From CALLPQ01 sp039819545 (GTDB lineage: Bacteria > Pseudomonadota > Alphaproteobacteria > Caulobacterales > Parvularculaceae): a stretch of 64,000 bases of DNA. This document shows positions 50,897 to 59,701 of this stretch, in pieces; the first letter of the stretch is position 1; every line of letters begins with the position of its first letter. The stretch lies in the NCBI GenBank assembly GCA_039819545.1, contig JBCBRS010000005.1:1-64000 (forward strand), given 5' to 3'. Below the pieces are notes generated by a model. It saw only the letters and a list, made by a program, of their open reading frames with translations, had not been told where the DNA came from and ran no database searches. The position numbers were made by a program, and so were the translations under genes.

Positions 50897-52510
50897 ATGG
50901 CCAAAGTCATAAAGCGTAGTGTGACATCGCTTGTTGCCAGTCTGGCATTGATCGCCGGTGTGGCGAGTATGCCCGGTGTGCCGCTCGTCGGCGCCGCCAC
51001 GGCAATTGCCCAGGACGACGATCAACCGCGCCGTTCCTCCTCCCCTTCGCTGACACCAACGGTTGCCAAGGGCGTGCAAGAAGCCATTCAGTTTACCACC
51101 CCGGAAGGGCGCGAGCCAAACAAGGCTGATTTTCAGCAAGGCGTCAGCAAGCTGAACGCGCTGATTGCCCAACGGGGCGACCGGTTGAAAGGGTACGACA
51201 AAGCCGTCGTCTATCAGGTGCGTGGTCAGTTCAAACTCGAGCTTGAAGACAATGTGGGCGCCTTGCGGGATTTCCAGACCGCCATTGATACGCGCTCTCT
51301 TACGCCGGAGTCTGAAAACGGCCTGCGCTACGCCGTGGCTCAGCTACATTTTAGTTTGGAAAATTACGATCAAGCGATTTCGGGTCTGAATCAATGGATC
51401 CAAATCACGCAGAATGAGGGTAAGGCGCCGCCTGCCAATGCCTATTATCTGCTCGGGCTCGCCCATGTGGCCAAGGAAGACTATCGCCGTGCGCGCCAGC
51501 CCATGGAACGGGCGTTGCAGCTCAAAAAGCAAACCGGTGAGACTGATAAAAACTATTATAATGTTCTCAACCTCATCTATTCCGAACTCAATGACAATAA
51601 AAAGCGGGCATCGCTGCTGGAGGAGATGATCAATATCTGGCCGGACGATGCCGCGTACTGGAAGCAACTTGCTGGCGCCTATGCCGTAGACAATCAAGAC
51701 CGTCAGGCTTTTTCGGTGTTGGAAGTCGCCTACCGGGCCGGGCTTCTTTCCAAGGAAGAAGAGATTATCCAACTTATTCAGTATTATTCGTTTTTCGAAA
51801 ATGCTTACCGTGGCGCCGTTCTCTTGGAGCGGGAGATGGCCGCCGGTACTGTGCGCAAGACCGAAAATAATCTGATCTTGCTGTCACAATTATGGGACCA
51901 ATCTCGCGAATCCAAAAAGGCGATCCCGATCCTGCGCGAAGCGGCTGAAACGACCGGCAAGGGTGAGCTCTTTTTCCGCCTTGGCCGGGTGCTTGTTGCC
52001 GATGAGCAATTTGTTGATGCAGAGGCCGCACTCCTCACGGCGATCCGCTCGGGCCAACTTCGTCAGAAAGATCTGGCTGATGCTTATATGCTGCTGGGCA
52101 ATGCACGGTTTTCGCGGGCCGGGCCCGACGATGTGGCGCAACGCAATCTCGCCCGCGAAGCCTTCGTGTCGGCGACCCGCTTTCCAAAAACCCGCCGCGA
52201 TGCGCAGCGTTGGGTTGGGTATATTGATGAGGTCAACAAGGTTCAGCGCCTGCAGGTTGAGCGCGAGAAACAGGAAGAAAGACTCTTGTGTAATCAGGCG
52301 CTTGAGCGTTTGGCCGATGCAAAGCGCGTGATCGAATTGCGCGGCGGCTCATTGGAGCAGGATTTATCGCAAGGCACTAAGGATGATCTTGCCGGGTGCG
52401 GCTACGACATCAATGGCGATCCGCTTCCGGGGTCTGAGCGTGAGGCAGAGGCTCAAGCTGCGTCAGAGGCTGAGGCCGCCGAAGACAGCCAAACCGAGGG
52501 CGAAGAATAG
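50897..52510 (+). CDS. TPR-repeat protein of the TonB system
   Basis: 537 residues from ATG 50897 (GGAAGAAG upstream; an in-frame ATG at 50843 would add 18). It has a signal peptide ending near ATAIAQ, then repeated helix-turn-helix TPR-like units (YYLLGLAHVAKEDYRRARQP, NYYNVLNLIYSELNDNKKRA, LFFRLGRVLVADEQFVDAEA), and a Glu/Ala-rich acidic tail. It corresponds to the TPR protein TtpB/TtpD found at the end of TonB2 operons. Periplasmic or membrane-associated. A strong terminator follows. Confidence 0.85.
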   Translation: MAKVIKRSVTSLVASLALIAGVASMPGVPLVGAATAIAQDDDQPRRSSSPSLTPTVAKGVQEAIQFTTPEGREPNKADFQQGVSKLNALIAQRGDRLKGYDKAVVYQVRGQFKLELEDNVGALRDFQTAIDTRSLTPESENGLRYAVAQLHFSLENYDQAISGLNQWIQITQNEGKAPPANAYYLLGLAHVAKEDYRRARQPMERALQLKKQTGETDKNYYNVLNLIYSELNDNKKRASLLEEMINIWPDDAAYWKQLAGAYAVDNQDRQAFSVLEVAYRAGLLSKEEEIIQLIQYYSFFENAYRGAVLLEREMAAGTVRKTENNLILLSQLWDQSRESKKAIPILREAAETTGKGELFFRLGRVLVADEQFVDAEAALLTAIRSGQLRQKDLADAYMLLGNARFSRAGPDDVAQRNLAREAFVSATRFPKTRRDAQRWVGYIDEVNKVQRLQVEREKQEERLLCNQALERLADAKRVIELRGGSLEQDLSQGTKDDLAGCGYDINGDPLPGSEREAEAQAASEAEAAEDSQTEGEE

Positions 52511-52540
52511 ATTTTCAAGGCTTTTCCAACTCTTCTAATC

Positions 52541-52572
52541 AGGCCAGCCCCCGGGCTGGCCTTGTTTTTTTG
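52541..52572 (+). terminator. Rho-independent terminator of the TonB-motor operon
   Basis: GGCCAGCCC and GGGCTGGCC (52542-52561) form a nine-pair GC-rich stem with a two- to three-base loop, followed by TTGTTTTTTTGG. Standard terminator geometry, 31 bases after the TPR gene stop. Confidence 0.9.
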
Positions 52573-52618
52573 GTTAGACCGCTCCTATTCCTTCCCACAC
52601 AGATGATCAGGGAAAATC

Positions 52619-53374
52619 ATGTCGTCAATTTCTGCTGCCATGGTTGCCATCGGCGATGAACTCCTCTCGGGGCGTACACAAGATGCAAACATCCACTATC
52701 TTTCCGGCTGGCTGACGGAGCGGGGTATCCGCCTTACGGAGGTGCGCATTGTTGAAGATGACCTGGATGCCATTGCCACGGCGGTCAATGCGCTGCGCGC
52801 GCGGTTCGACTATGTGTTTACGTCCGGCGGTATTGGCCCAACCCACGACGACATTACCTATGAGGCGATTGCCCGGGCCTTTGATCGTCCGTGCACACCG
52901 CATCCTGAGGCTATGGCAATGATTACTAGCTGGTATGAAGCAAAGGGCCAGGCTGTAACGCCCGAGCGTGCCCGTATGGCGCTCATGCCCGAAGGGGCCA
53001 CATTGATCCACAATACCGCGTCGGGTGCACCGGGCGTGCACTTGGATACTGTCTTTGTGCTTGCCGGGGTGCCTCGCATTTTTCAGGCCATGCTAACGGC
53101 CATTGACCCCGTTCTCACCCGCGGGGCACGGCGGCACGCAAAGGCAATCACAGCCTATGGCCTGCCAGAATCAAAACTCGCCCGGCAACTTGGCGATATT
53201 CAAGCGGCCCTTAAGGGTGTCTCGATCGGCAGCTATCCCATCGACGGTGACGAATGGGGCGTAACAGTCGTTGTGCGATCAGAACAAGAAGCCCTCGTCG
53301 ATCAGGTCATCGCCAGTGTCCGGGCCGCCATGCAAGCCCTGGGCGCAGAACCGGTTGATGGCGACAGAAAGTAG
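52619..53374 (+). CDS. CinA N-terminal (molybdopterin-binding, MoaB/Mog-like) domain protein
   Basis: 251 residues corresponding to the COG1058 domain of CinA, without the C-terminal nicotinamide-nucleotide amidase domain. Visible: AMVAIGDELLSGRTQDANIHYLS, FTSGGIGPTHDDITYEAIA and FVLAGVPRIFQAML. COG1058 members hydrolyse ADP-ribose or FAD-like nucleotides. ATG 52619 has CAGGGAA upstream. It begins just after the TonB-operon terminator, so it is separately transcribed. Confidence 0.9.
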   Translation: MSSISAAMVAIGDELLSGRTQDANIHYLSGWLTERGIRLTEVRIVEDDLDAIATAVNALRARFDYVFTSGGIGPTHDDITYEAIARAFDRPCTPHPEAMAMITSWYEAKGQAVTPERARMALMPEGATLIHNTASGAPGVHLDTVFVLAGVPRIFQAMLTAIDPVLTRGARRHAKAITAYGLPESKLARQLGDIQAALKGVSIGSYPIDGDEWGVTVVVRSEQEALVDQVIASVRAAMQALGAEPVDGDRK

Positions 53375-53678
53375 AATTTACCGTCAGGCTCGTCGCGTGT
53401 GTTGCCTATTCACTCCCCACCTGATCGCGGCTTGACCGCGCTACCCATCGCGACCATCGTGAGCCTAGAGCACTATTCTCCCAATCGACGTCGATTACCA
53501 TCCTTCGAGACGATCGCTGACGCGCTCTGGCTTCAAAATTAATGTCAGGCCTGCTGACCTTTGCAATTCCCTCAGCGGGCGGATGACCCTGGATCCCGCA
53601 ATCAAATTGCAAGCAAGCGGTTTTGTTTCCTTTTGCCGTACTCCTCAGTGTCCGTAGCTCCTGTTAGGCCCTGCTTTG
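53375..53678. other. Intergenic region with degenerate repeats
   Basis: 304 bases between two converging genes (cinA-like and uvrC). It contains a fragment of the palindromic repeat family at 53497-53530, a GATCGCGGCTTGACCGCG dyad near 53427-53444, and a GGATCCCGCAATCAAATTGC dyad near 53591. These look like eroded copies of dispersed repeats. No gene seen. Confidence 0.55.
53497..53530. repeat. Dispersed palindromic intergenic repeat, partial copy 2
   Basis: ACCATCCTTCGAGACG then ATCGCTGACGCGC matches the reverse complement of 31946-31973 with a single mismatch (C for T). The second arm of the palindrome is missing here, so this is a truncated copy. Confidence 0.6.
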
Positions 53679-55691
53679 TCACCCATTGAAAAAATCATGA
53701 ATACGCTCGGCCAGAGAGGCCGAGATGCCGTCGACGCTGGCAAGGTCCTGCGGCTTGGCACGGGCAATGGCTTTGGCGGAACCAAAATGGTTGAGAAGGG
53801 CGCGTTTACGGCTGGCGCCAACGCCTGGAACGTCGTCGAGGGGGTTGGCGCTTACTGCTTTTTTCCGTTTTGCCCGGTGGGCGGAAATGGCAAAGCGATG
53901 CGCTTCGTCGCGCAGGCGTTGAATAAAAAAGAGCGCCGGGTCACGCGGCGGGATTAGAAAAGGCGGCTTATGGGGTAGGAAGATTTGCTCGGCCATGGCT
54001 CCCATGGTGCGATCAGAGGTTTTTACCCCGCGCTCATTTTCGCGTTTTGGCTTTGCGATACTCACAATCAGCGGCGTTTTGATGGCCGCAAGCGTGCCGT
54101 CGGGTGCTGACGATAGACCGAGCTCCTCAAAGACGTCCATCGCGGCGGAAAGCTGGCCTTTGCCACCATCAATGATGATCACATCGGGCACAACGGTCTC
54201 ATTCTCGCCAGCCTCTTTAATCAGCCGTGCAAAGCGCCGCCGCAAAACCTCCCGCATCATTCCAAAATCATCGCCAGGCGTGACGGCGGTATCCTTTATC
54301 GTAAACTTTCTGTACTGATTTTTTTGAAACCCCTCGGGGCCGGCAACAATCATCCCGCCGACCGCGTGACTACCCTGGATGTGCGAGTTATCATAGACTT
54401 CAACACGGTCGGGCATCTCCTCCAGGCCAAGGCATTGGCCAAGCGCTTTGAGGTTTTTGATCTGGCTAGCGCTTTCGGCTTGCCGGCGTTGCAGGGCTTC
54501 GCGCGCGTTCATAACGGCACTTTGCATGATGTCGCGCCGCTCCCCACGTTGGGGACAGGTGATAGAAATTCGCCGGCCAGCCTTTAGGCCAAGCGCCTCG
54601 GCCAAGAGCTCAAGCTGGCTTGGCTCCACATTCGTCAGCACGGTTTTCGGAATATCACGGTTATCGTAAAACTGCGCGATAAAAGTGCTGATAATGTCCG
54701 TTAGCGGATCATCCCGGTCATGGCGGGGAAAATAGGCGTGGTTGCCCCAGTTCTGGCCGGCGCGATAGAAAAAGACCTGCACACAGACCTGACCATTTTC
54801 TTCATGGATGGCAAAGACATCCGCATCGCCAAGCTTTACCGCATTGATATCCTGACTGGCCTGCACAAAACTCAGGGCCCGGATACGATCGCGCAAGGCG
54901 GCGGCGCGTTCAAAATCAAGATCTGTGGCGGCCTGCTCCATTTGCGCTGAAAGCGCTTGTTGAACAGCGGTGTTGTCGCCGTTCAAAAAGCTCTCGGCCT
55001 CGGACACCAGATCGGCATAGGCCGCCGGGTCAATCAGATCGACGCAGGGCGCAGCACAGCGTTTGATTTGATGTAAGAGACAAGGCCGGGTGCGGCTGTC
55101 ATAAACGCTATCTGAACACGAGCGCAGGAGAAACGCCTTTTGCAGCGTGTTCAGTGTCTGGTTTACGGCACCGGCGGAGGCAAAGGGGCCGAAATATCGC
55201 CCGGGACGTTTGCGCGCGCCGCGATGTTTGAGGATTTGCGGGGCGGCATGGTCATGGGCAATCAAAATGTGTGGGAATGATTTGTCGTCGCGCAGCAATA
55301 CATTGTAGCGCGGCTTGAGTTGCTTGATCAGATTGGCTTCCAGCAACAGGGCCTCGGTTTCCGTCTGTGTCACCACAAACTCCATGGTCCTTGTATCGCT
55401 GATCATGCGCAGGATGCGGTTGGAGTGTCCGCGCGCCTGCGCATAGCTCGTGACCCGTTTTTTCAGGTCTTTTGCCTTACCCACGTAAAGAACGGCACCG
55501 CGCTCACCGATCATCCGGTAAACGCCGGGCTTGCCGGGCAGGCGTTTGACCGTATCTTCAATCAAGGCCCGTCCGGTCAGCGCCGGTGTATCCCTCCCAG
55601 AACCATTGAGCTCGGATGCAGTAAGCGTGGGCTCAATGGTCGGAACGTCTTCTTTGGTCGCTTTAGGGTCAGGGGGGGTAGGGTCCGTCAT
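53679..55691 (-). CDS. uvrC: Excinuclease ABC subunit C
   Basis: UvrC makes both incisions in nucleotide excision repair. The 670-residue protein has the GIY-YIG nuclease domain (GKPGVYRMIGERGAVLYVGKA), a UVR motif (ATDLDFERAAALRDRIRAL), the RNase H-like 5'-incision domain (VEVYDNSHIQGSHAVGGMIVA, IIDGGKGQLSAAM) and C-terminal HhH motifs (VPGVGASRKRALLNHFGS). About 35 extra acidic/Thr residues precede the nuclease domain. The frequent partner pgsA is not adjacent. Confidence 0.96.
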   Translation of the reverse strand: MTDPTPPDPKATKEDVPTIEPTLTASELNGSGRDTPALTGRALIEDTVKRLPGKPGVYRMIGERGAVLYVGKAKDLKKRVTSYAQARGHSNRILRMISDTRTMEFVVTQTETEALLLEANLIKQLKPRYNVLLRDDKSFPHILIAHDHAAPQILKHRGARKRPGRYFGPFASAGAVNQTLNTLQKAFLLRSCSDSVYDSRTRPCLLHQIKRCAAPCVDLIDPAAYADLVSEAESFLNGDNTAVQQALSAQMEQAATDLDFERAAALRDRIRALSFVQASQDINAVKLGDADVFAIHEENGQVCVQVFFYRAGQNWGNHAYFPRHDRDDPLTDIISTFIAQFYDNRDIPKTVLTNVEPSQLELLAEALGLKAGRRISITCPQRGERRDIMQSAVMNAREALQRRQAESASQIKNLKALGQCLGLEEMPDRVEVYDNSHIQGSHAVGGMIVAGPEGFQKNQYRKFTIKDTAVTPGDDFGMMREVLRRRFARLIKEAGENETVVPDVIIIDGGKGQLSAAMDVFEELGLSSAPDGTLAAIKTPLIVSIAKPKRENERGVKTSDRTMGAMAEQIFLPHKPPFLIPPRDPALFFIQRLRDEAHRFAISAHRAKRKKAVSANPLDDVPGVGASRKRALLNHFGSAKAIARAKPQDLASVDGISASLAERIHDFFNG

Positions 55692-55835
55692 TGCGCGCCA
55701 GTCGAGCAGTAGATTTACAAAAAAAGGGTTTTCAAGATCAGTGCTGTGGACATAAGCATGATTGCCCTGCCGTCAAAATCCCCCGTGTTTCGCACCTCAG
55801 GGCGTAGGGCAGTTCTGACCGATTGAGATAGCACA

Positions 55836-56330
55836 ATGGCACGCCCCCAAGACCAGTCTGGACCGAACCTGCAGCCGCATGGGCGTTTGACACCCGGCGC
55901 CGTGGTATTGGGCGCCTTTTATCTCGCGCTCATGGGTGCTGGTGCGGCCTTTATGGCTGTGGTGACGCTGGATTTTCGTGACGCAACGGTTGCGGCCTCC
56001 TGGCCCACGGCAAGGGCGACCATGCTGGGCCCGGCGGTAGAGGGCGGTGTGGGCTTGCGCGGCGCGGCCTATGTCTATGTGGTTGATGGGCAAACCCGGC
56101 GCGGGCGGCGCACCCGGTTCCTCGTCAATAACCGGCTTATGCGTCCGGCACCGGCCTTGCGGATGCAAGAGGGGCAGACGGTGGAAATCGCCTATAGCCC
56201 GCGCGCACCCGGCCGCACGGTGGTGCAGCAGGGCTATGACACTGGTGCATTTGTTGGCCTGATCCTGATGAGCTTTTTGGCGATGTTTATCGGTGGTGGC
56301 GGTCTTTGGCGTTTGGGCACGCGGCAATAG
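55836..56330 (+). CDS. DUF3592 membrane protein
   Basis: 164 residues with two membrane helices (VVLGAFYLALMGAGAAFMAV near the N-terminus and FVGLILMSFLAMFIGGGG near the C-terminus) flanking an extracytoplasmic domain of about 85 residues with the DUF3592 patterns ASWPTARATM, AYVYVVDGQTRRGRR and GQTVEIAYSPRAPGRTVV. Function unknown. It is divergent from uvrC. Confidence 0.78.
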   Translation: MARPQDQSGPNLQPHGRLTPGAVVLGAFYLALMGAGAAFMAVVTLDFRDATVAASWPTARATMLGPAVEGGVGLRGAAYVYVVDGQTRRGRRTRFLVNNRLMRPAPALRMQEGQTVEIAYSPRAPGRTVVQQGYDTGAFVGLILMSFLAMFIGGGGLWRLGTRQ

Positions 56331-56704
56331 AAACGGGCATGCTGCCTCAATTCGCCGAGCATGAGGGGTGGGGCCTGCCGGCTAATTTCAATGCCGGGGG
56401 AGCACCCGGTTGGAAACTTTAACTTTCGGCAGCCAGCGCAGTTCCGCTGATCCATTTATGTCACGATTAAATTCAGGATTTTCGGTGTCCCTTCGAGGGT
56501 CAGCCGGTGAGCGACGTGCACAAACCCCTAAAAATCAGCGTTTCTAGAGTAAATATAATCATAAATTGCGGAAAAAACTTTATTTATAATTCTCACAAAA
56601 AAGATTGGTTAATCGATATTAACAAAAGATTTAAATAGAATTTTATAAAAATTGCCCTTTTGTAATGTCCAAAGCGGCGACCTGAGTCCGTTTGGGAGAT
56701 GTGC
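56331..56704. other. AT-rich upstream region of the autotransporter protease gene
   Basis: 374 bases without a gene. The stretch 56540-56665 is markedly AT-rich. It has perfect TATAAT hexamers at 56554-56559 and 56585-56590 and a GTTAAT-CGAT-ATTAAC dyad at 56608-56623. The dyad resembles a CtrA site but its TTAA spacing is six, not seven. GGGAG at 56694-56698 is the ribosome site for ATG 56705. Confidence 0.55.
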
Positions 56705-59689
56705 ATGAAAACGCAACAACTATATCGATCCGTGGCAGCGATTGCGCTGCTGAGTATGAGTGCACCGCTGGGGCAGGCGGCTTTCGCGGTACAGCTGAAA
56801 GGGGTGGCGCCAAAACCAACGACTACGCAGGCACCCCCGGCAACCGGTTTGCCGATTTATCAGCGCAATAGTGTAAACACGGTTTTTGCCAGCGGTGACA
56901 TCAATCCGTTCGGTACGGACGTTAATCCGTTCGCCACCGACGGCGTAGGCGGCGATATCAATCCCTTCTCAACCGGTTCAGGCGGTGTTGGCGGGGATAT
57001 CAACCCGTTCTGGGGCGACATCAACCCGTTCTGGGGCGACATTAACCCGTTTGCAGGCGACGGGGTCGGCGGTGACATCAATCCGTTCTGGGGCGATATC
57101 AATCCTTTCGGCGGCGATTTGAACCCCTTTGCAGCGGACGTAACAACATATTGGTCGGCGACCGGTCCACAATGGGGCACGCTCAACCAGACGTGGAACC
57201 AGCATAACGCCAGCAATGGCACCAATGCGCAGTTTAATGGGCTGCTCAATGATCTCAATATGATTATTGATGACGCCGAAGCCGTATACGGATCAAGGGT
57301 CACAAACAGCACGGGCCAATCCTTCCGCGATGGTTTTGCCAACGACTTCTTTGCTGAGTACGGCATTGATCTGAACGATAGCAATAGCTTGCGCAATATC
57401 TCCGAAGAAACCCGCTCGCGGCTTTTCCTTGACTGGTATGACGGCTTGCAAAGCTTTTCCGGTACCGATCAAGTTGACCACTGGATGGCCACGATTAACT
57501 GGTCCCCTGCCATTACTCAGGATCAAGGTAGTGGTCACGACGCGGTTGTGGGCCTTTTGGATGTGGCGATCGCGACGACCGATGACAATATCGAATATCT
57601 TGTAAATGCGGGCGGGTTCGCCTTCTCCCCAAATGAGCACGGTGCCGCTGTGGCCAGTCTCATTGCCGGTCGCCATGACGGCGTCGGCGTTATGGGGATT
57701 GCGCCGCGCGCCACGGTTTACGCATATAGCCCATTTGATACGAGTGGAACGGCAACCTTCGCCCAAGTCAATCAGGGCATCAATGCCCTGACTGCGGCAG
57801 GCGCCAACGTGATCAACATGTCGCTCGGTGTACCCGGCTTTGCCCTCCATCAGGAAATTGCGAATTTCTTGAGCAGTGGAGCCGTTCAACAGCATGCGGA
57901 TAATACTGTATTCGTGATCGCCTCCGGCAATGACGGGATCACGCAAAATACGGATGTGCAGTGGAAGGCCAACGCCACCATTGACAATCTGTTGATTGTA
58001 GGATCGGTCAACCCGAACCGAGAGATTTCATCGTTCAGTAACGGCGTGGGGTCTTCGTGCTTTGTGGTAGCGGGCACGTGCGCGGCTGGTTATGAGTTGA
58101 AAAACCGGTTCCTGGTTGCGCCTGGCGAACTCATTCTCGTGTCAGACAATAATGGTGGTACCACGCGGCTGTCGGGTACCTCTTTTGCTGCGCCGCTGGT
58201 GACGGGCGCTGTCTCCTTGATCCATGATCGCTGGCCCTGGTTGCAAAACCACGCCAAGGAAACCGCCGATATTATCCTTCAGTCGGCGCAGGATCTGGGT
58301 GCACCGGGCGTTGATGAGGTCTATGGCCACGGTCTTCTCGATGTGGCGGCGGCACAGTCGCCCATCAATTTTGATAATCTTGTGTTCCACCAGACCAATG
58401 CGGCTGGCCTGCTTGTGCAGAGCTCTGCGGCTGACTTCCGCAACTCGCTTCTCGTACCGGGTCAGCTGGATATCTGGCAGAATGCCAGCGCGAACGTCTT
58501 CGCTGTGGAAAATATTGGTGATACCTACCGTGATTTTACCATTCCCCTTTCCACGCTGATTTATGAGCAAAGCGCCACCTTCCAGGGCAACACCGAACGG
58601 TTCCAGCGCCATGTTCACCGCCGGTTGCTGGACTGGGCCGAGGGCGGTTCGGTTGTTTCTTTCAGCGACAATGCCGCTGTTGGCGCCATGGGTGACTGGT
58701 CAATTTCGATGATCCGTACACCGATTTCGCGCTTCTCGCCCGAAACGGATCGCGGCGTGCCGTACCATTCCGGTCTTGAATTCGCATCGAGTGACGGCAA
58801 AACGCTGGTCAGCGTTGGTGAGGGCTTCGGCGCAACCTTCCTGACCCAGAACGATGCCCTTGTCTCTGATGCCGAGCAGGATCGTGAGGCTGGCGGTGTT
58901 AATCCGTTCCTTGGTTTTGCCTCTGGCGGGTCTTATGCAAGCCTGACCACTGAGGTCCTGCCGGGCATGAATGTCAATCTCGGCTTTACGCAGGCTCGCG
59001 ATGATCATTCCTATGTTGATGATCTTACCGGCAACCGGTTGCGTCAGTTTGAGGATGTGGATGATTATCGCGCCCAGGCGTTCCTGCTGGGTGTCAATTA
59101 CGCGGTTGCGGACAGCGTCACGTTGAACGCCAGCTATACGCGATTGAACGAGGCCACGGGTCTCTTCGGGGCGCAAGGCGCCGGTGTTCTCTCCCTCGGA
59201 GAGGGCGCTGTCACCAATGCCATGACCATTGGGGCGACCTATGACATCACTGCCAGCCTGTCGGTATCGGCTGCGGGCACCATGGGTCGCACGCAATCGG
59301 GTGACTTCAATGCCTTTACGCTCGGCGTTGCAGAGTCTGGATTGACTTCTACCGCCTTTGAAATCGCAGCCACCAATCGCGGTATCTTCCGGTCACGCGA
59401 TACGCTGACCCTGAAACTGGCCCAGCCGCTTTATGTGGAAACCGGTGAGCTTCTCTATCGCTCCGTACAGGTCACAGACCGGGCCACCGGTGCGCTTGGC
59501 GGCGTCGATCAATTCTGGGATCTGGGCAGCGGCAGTCGGCGCTTAATATCGGAGGCGCAATATGCCGTCCCCATATTTGATGGTGCGAGTGCGCTTTCCC
59601 TCTTTGGTCGGATCGACATGAACAACCAGGATGGGTCGGGTTCCTTCAATGCGTTTGCGGGCGGTGCGCGCCTGTCAACATCATTCTAA
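56705..59689 (+). CDS. Subtilisin-family (S8) autotransporter serine protease with D[IVL]NPF repeats
   Basis: 994 residues from ATG 56705 (GGGAG six bases upstream; ATG 56699 overlaps that site). Signal peptide to about residue 28, then a Pro/Thr spacer, nine D[IVL]NPF repeats (about 65-142), a Trp/Asn-rich linker, and the S8 domain. The catalytic residues are visible: Asp286 (GLLDVAIATTDD), His312 (NEHGAAVASLIAG), Asn409 (VIASGNDG) and Ser493 (LSGTSFAAPLVTGA). The last about 300 residues look like an autotransporter barrel with a terminal Phe (ARLSTSF). It is presumably displayed at or released from the surface. The kinase gene begins 12 bases downstream. Confidence 0.9.
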   Translation: MKTQQLYRSVAAIALLSMSAPLGQAAFAVQLKGVAPKPTTTQAPPATGLPIYQRNSVNTVFASGDINPFGTDVNPFATDGVGGDINPFSTGSGGVGGDINPFWGDINPFWGDINPFAGDGVGGDINPFWGDINPFGGDLNPFAADVTTYWSATGPQWGTLNQTWNQHNASNGTNAQFNGLLNDLNMIIDDAEAVYGSRVTNSTGQSFRDGFANDFFAEYGIDLNDSNSLRNISEETRSRLFLDWYDGLQSFSGTDQVDHWMATINWSPAITQDQGSGHDAVVGLLDVAIATTDDNIEYLVNAGGFAFSPNEHGAAVASLIAGRHDGVGVMGIAPRATVYAYSPFDTSGTATFAQVNQGINALTAAGANVINMSLGVPGFALHQEIANFLSSGAVQQHADNTVFVIASGNDGITQNTDVQWKANATIDNLLIVGSVNPNREISSFSNGVGSSCFVVAGTCAAGYELKNRFLVAPGELILVSDNNGGTTRLSGTSFAAPLVTGAVSLIHDRWPWLQNHAKETADIILQSAQDLGAPGVDEVYGHGLLDVAAAQSPINFDNLVFHQTNAAGLLVQSSAADFRNSLLVPGQLDIWQNASANVFAVENIGDTYRDFTIPLSTLIYEQSATFQGNTERFQRHVHRRLLDWAEGGSVVSFSDNAAVGAMGDWSISMIRTPISRFSPETDRGVPYHSGLEFASSDGKTLVSVGEGFGATFLTQNDALVSDAEQDREAGGVNPFLGFASGGSYASLTTEVLPGMNVNLGFTQARDDHSYVDDLTGNRLRQFEDVDDYRAQAFLLGVNYAVADSVTLNASYTRLNEATGLFGAQGAGVLSLGEGAVTNAMTIGATYDITASLSVSAAGTMGRTQSGDFNAFTLGVAESGLTSTAFEIAATNRGIFRSRDTLTLKLAQPLYVETGELLYRSVQVTDRATGALGGVDQFWDLGSGSRRLISEAQYAVPIFDGASALSLFGRIDMNNQDGSGSFNAFAGGARLSTSF
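56897..57130 (+). repeat. In-frame repeat coding nine D[IVL]NPF units
   Basis: Nine copies of D(I/V/L)NPF occur over 78 codons. The middle ones are linked as WGDINPFWGDINPF in exact seven-residue steps, and two GDGVGGDINPF-type inserts break the series. The DNA copies (GGCGACATCAACCCGTTC-like) differ mainly at third positions, so protein-level selection has kept the repeat while DNA identity drifted. This suggests an old, functional array. Confidence 0.9.
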
Positions 59690-59701
59690 GGGAGGGACGT
59701 C

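Noticed and set aside
56608..56623. GTTAAT-CGAT-ATTAAC as a CtrA box upstream of the S8 protease
   Set aside because: The TTAA spacing is six bases, not the seven required by the consensus. Kept only as a dyad in the region note.
56897..57130. The repeat array considered as a CRISPR-like or tandem non-coding repeat
   Set aside because: It is in frame inside a secreted protein. Unit lengths are irregular and DNA identity is low while protein identity is high.
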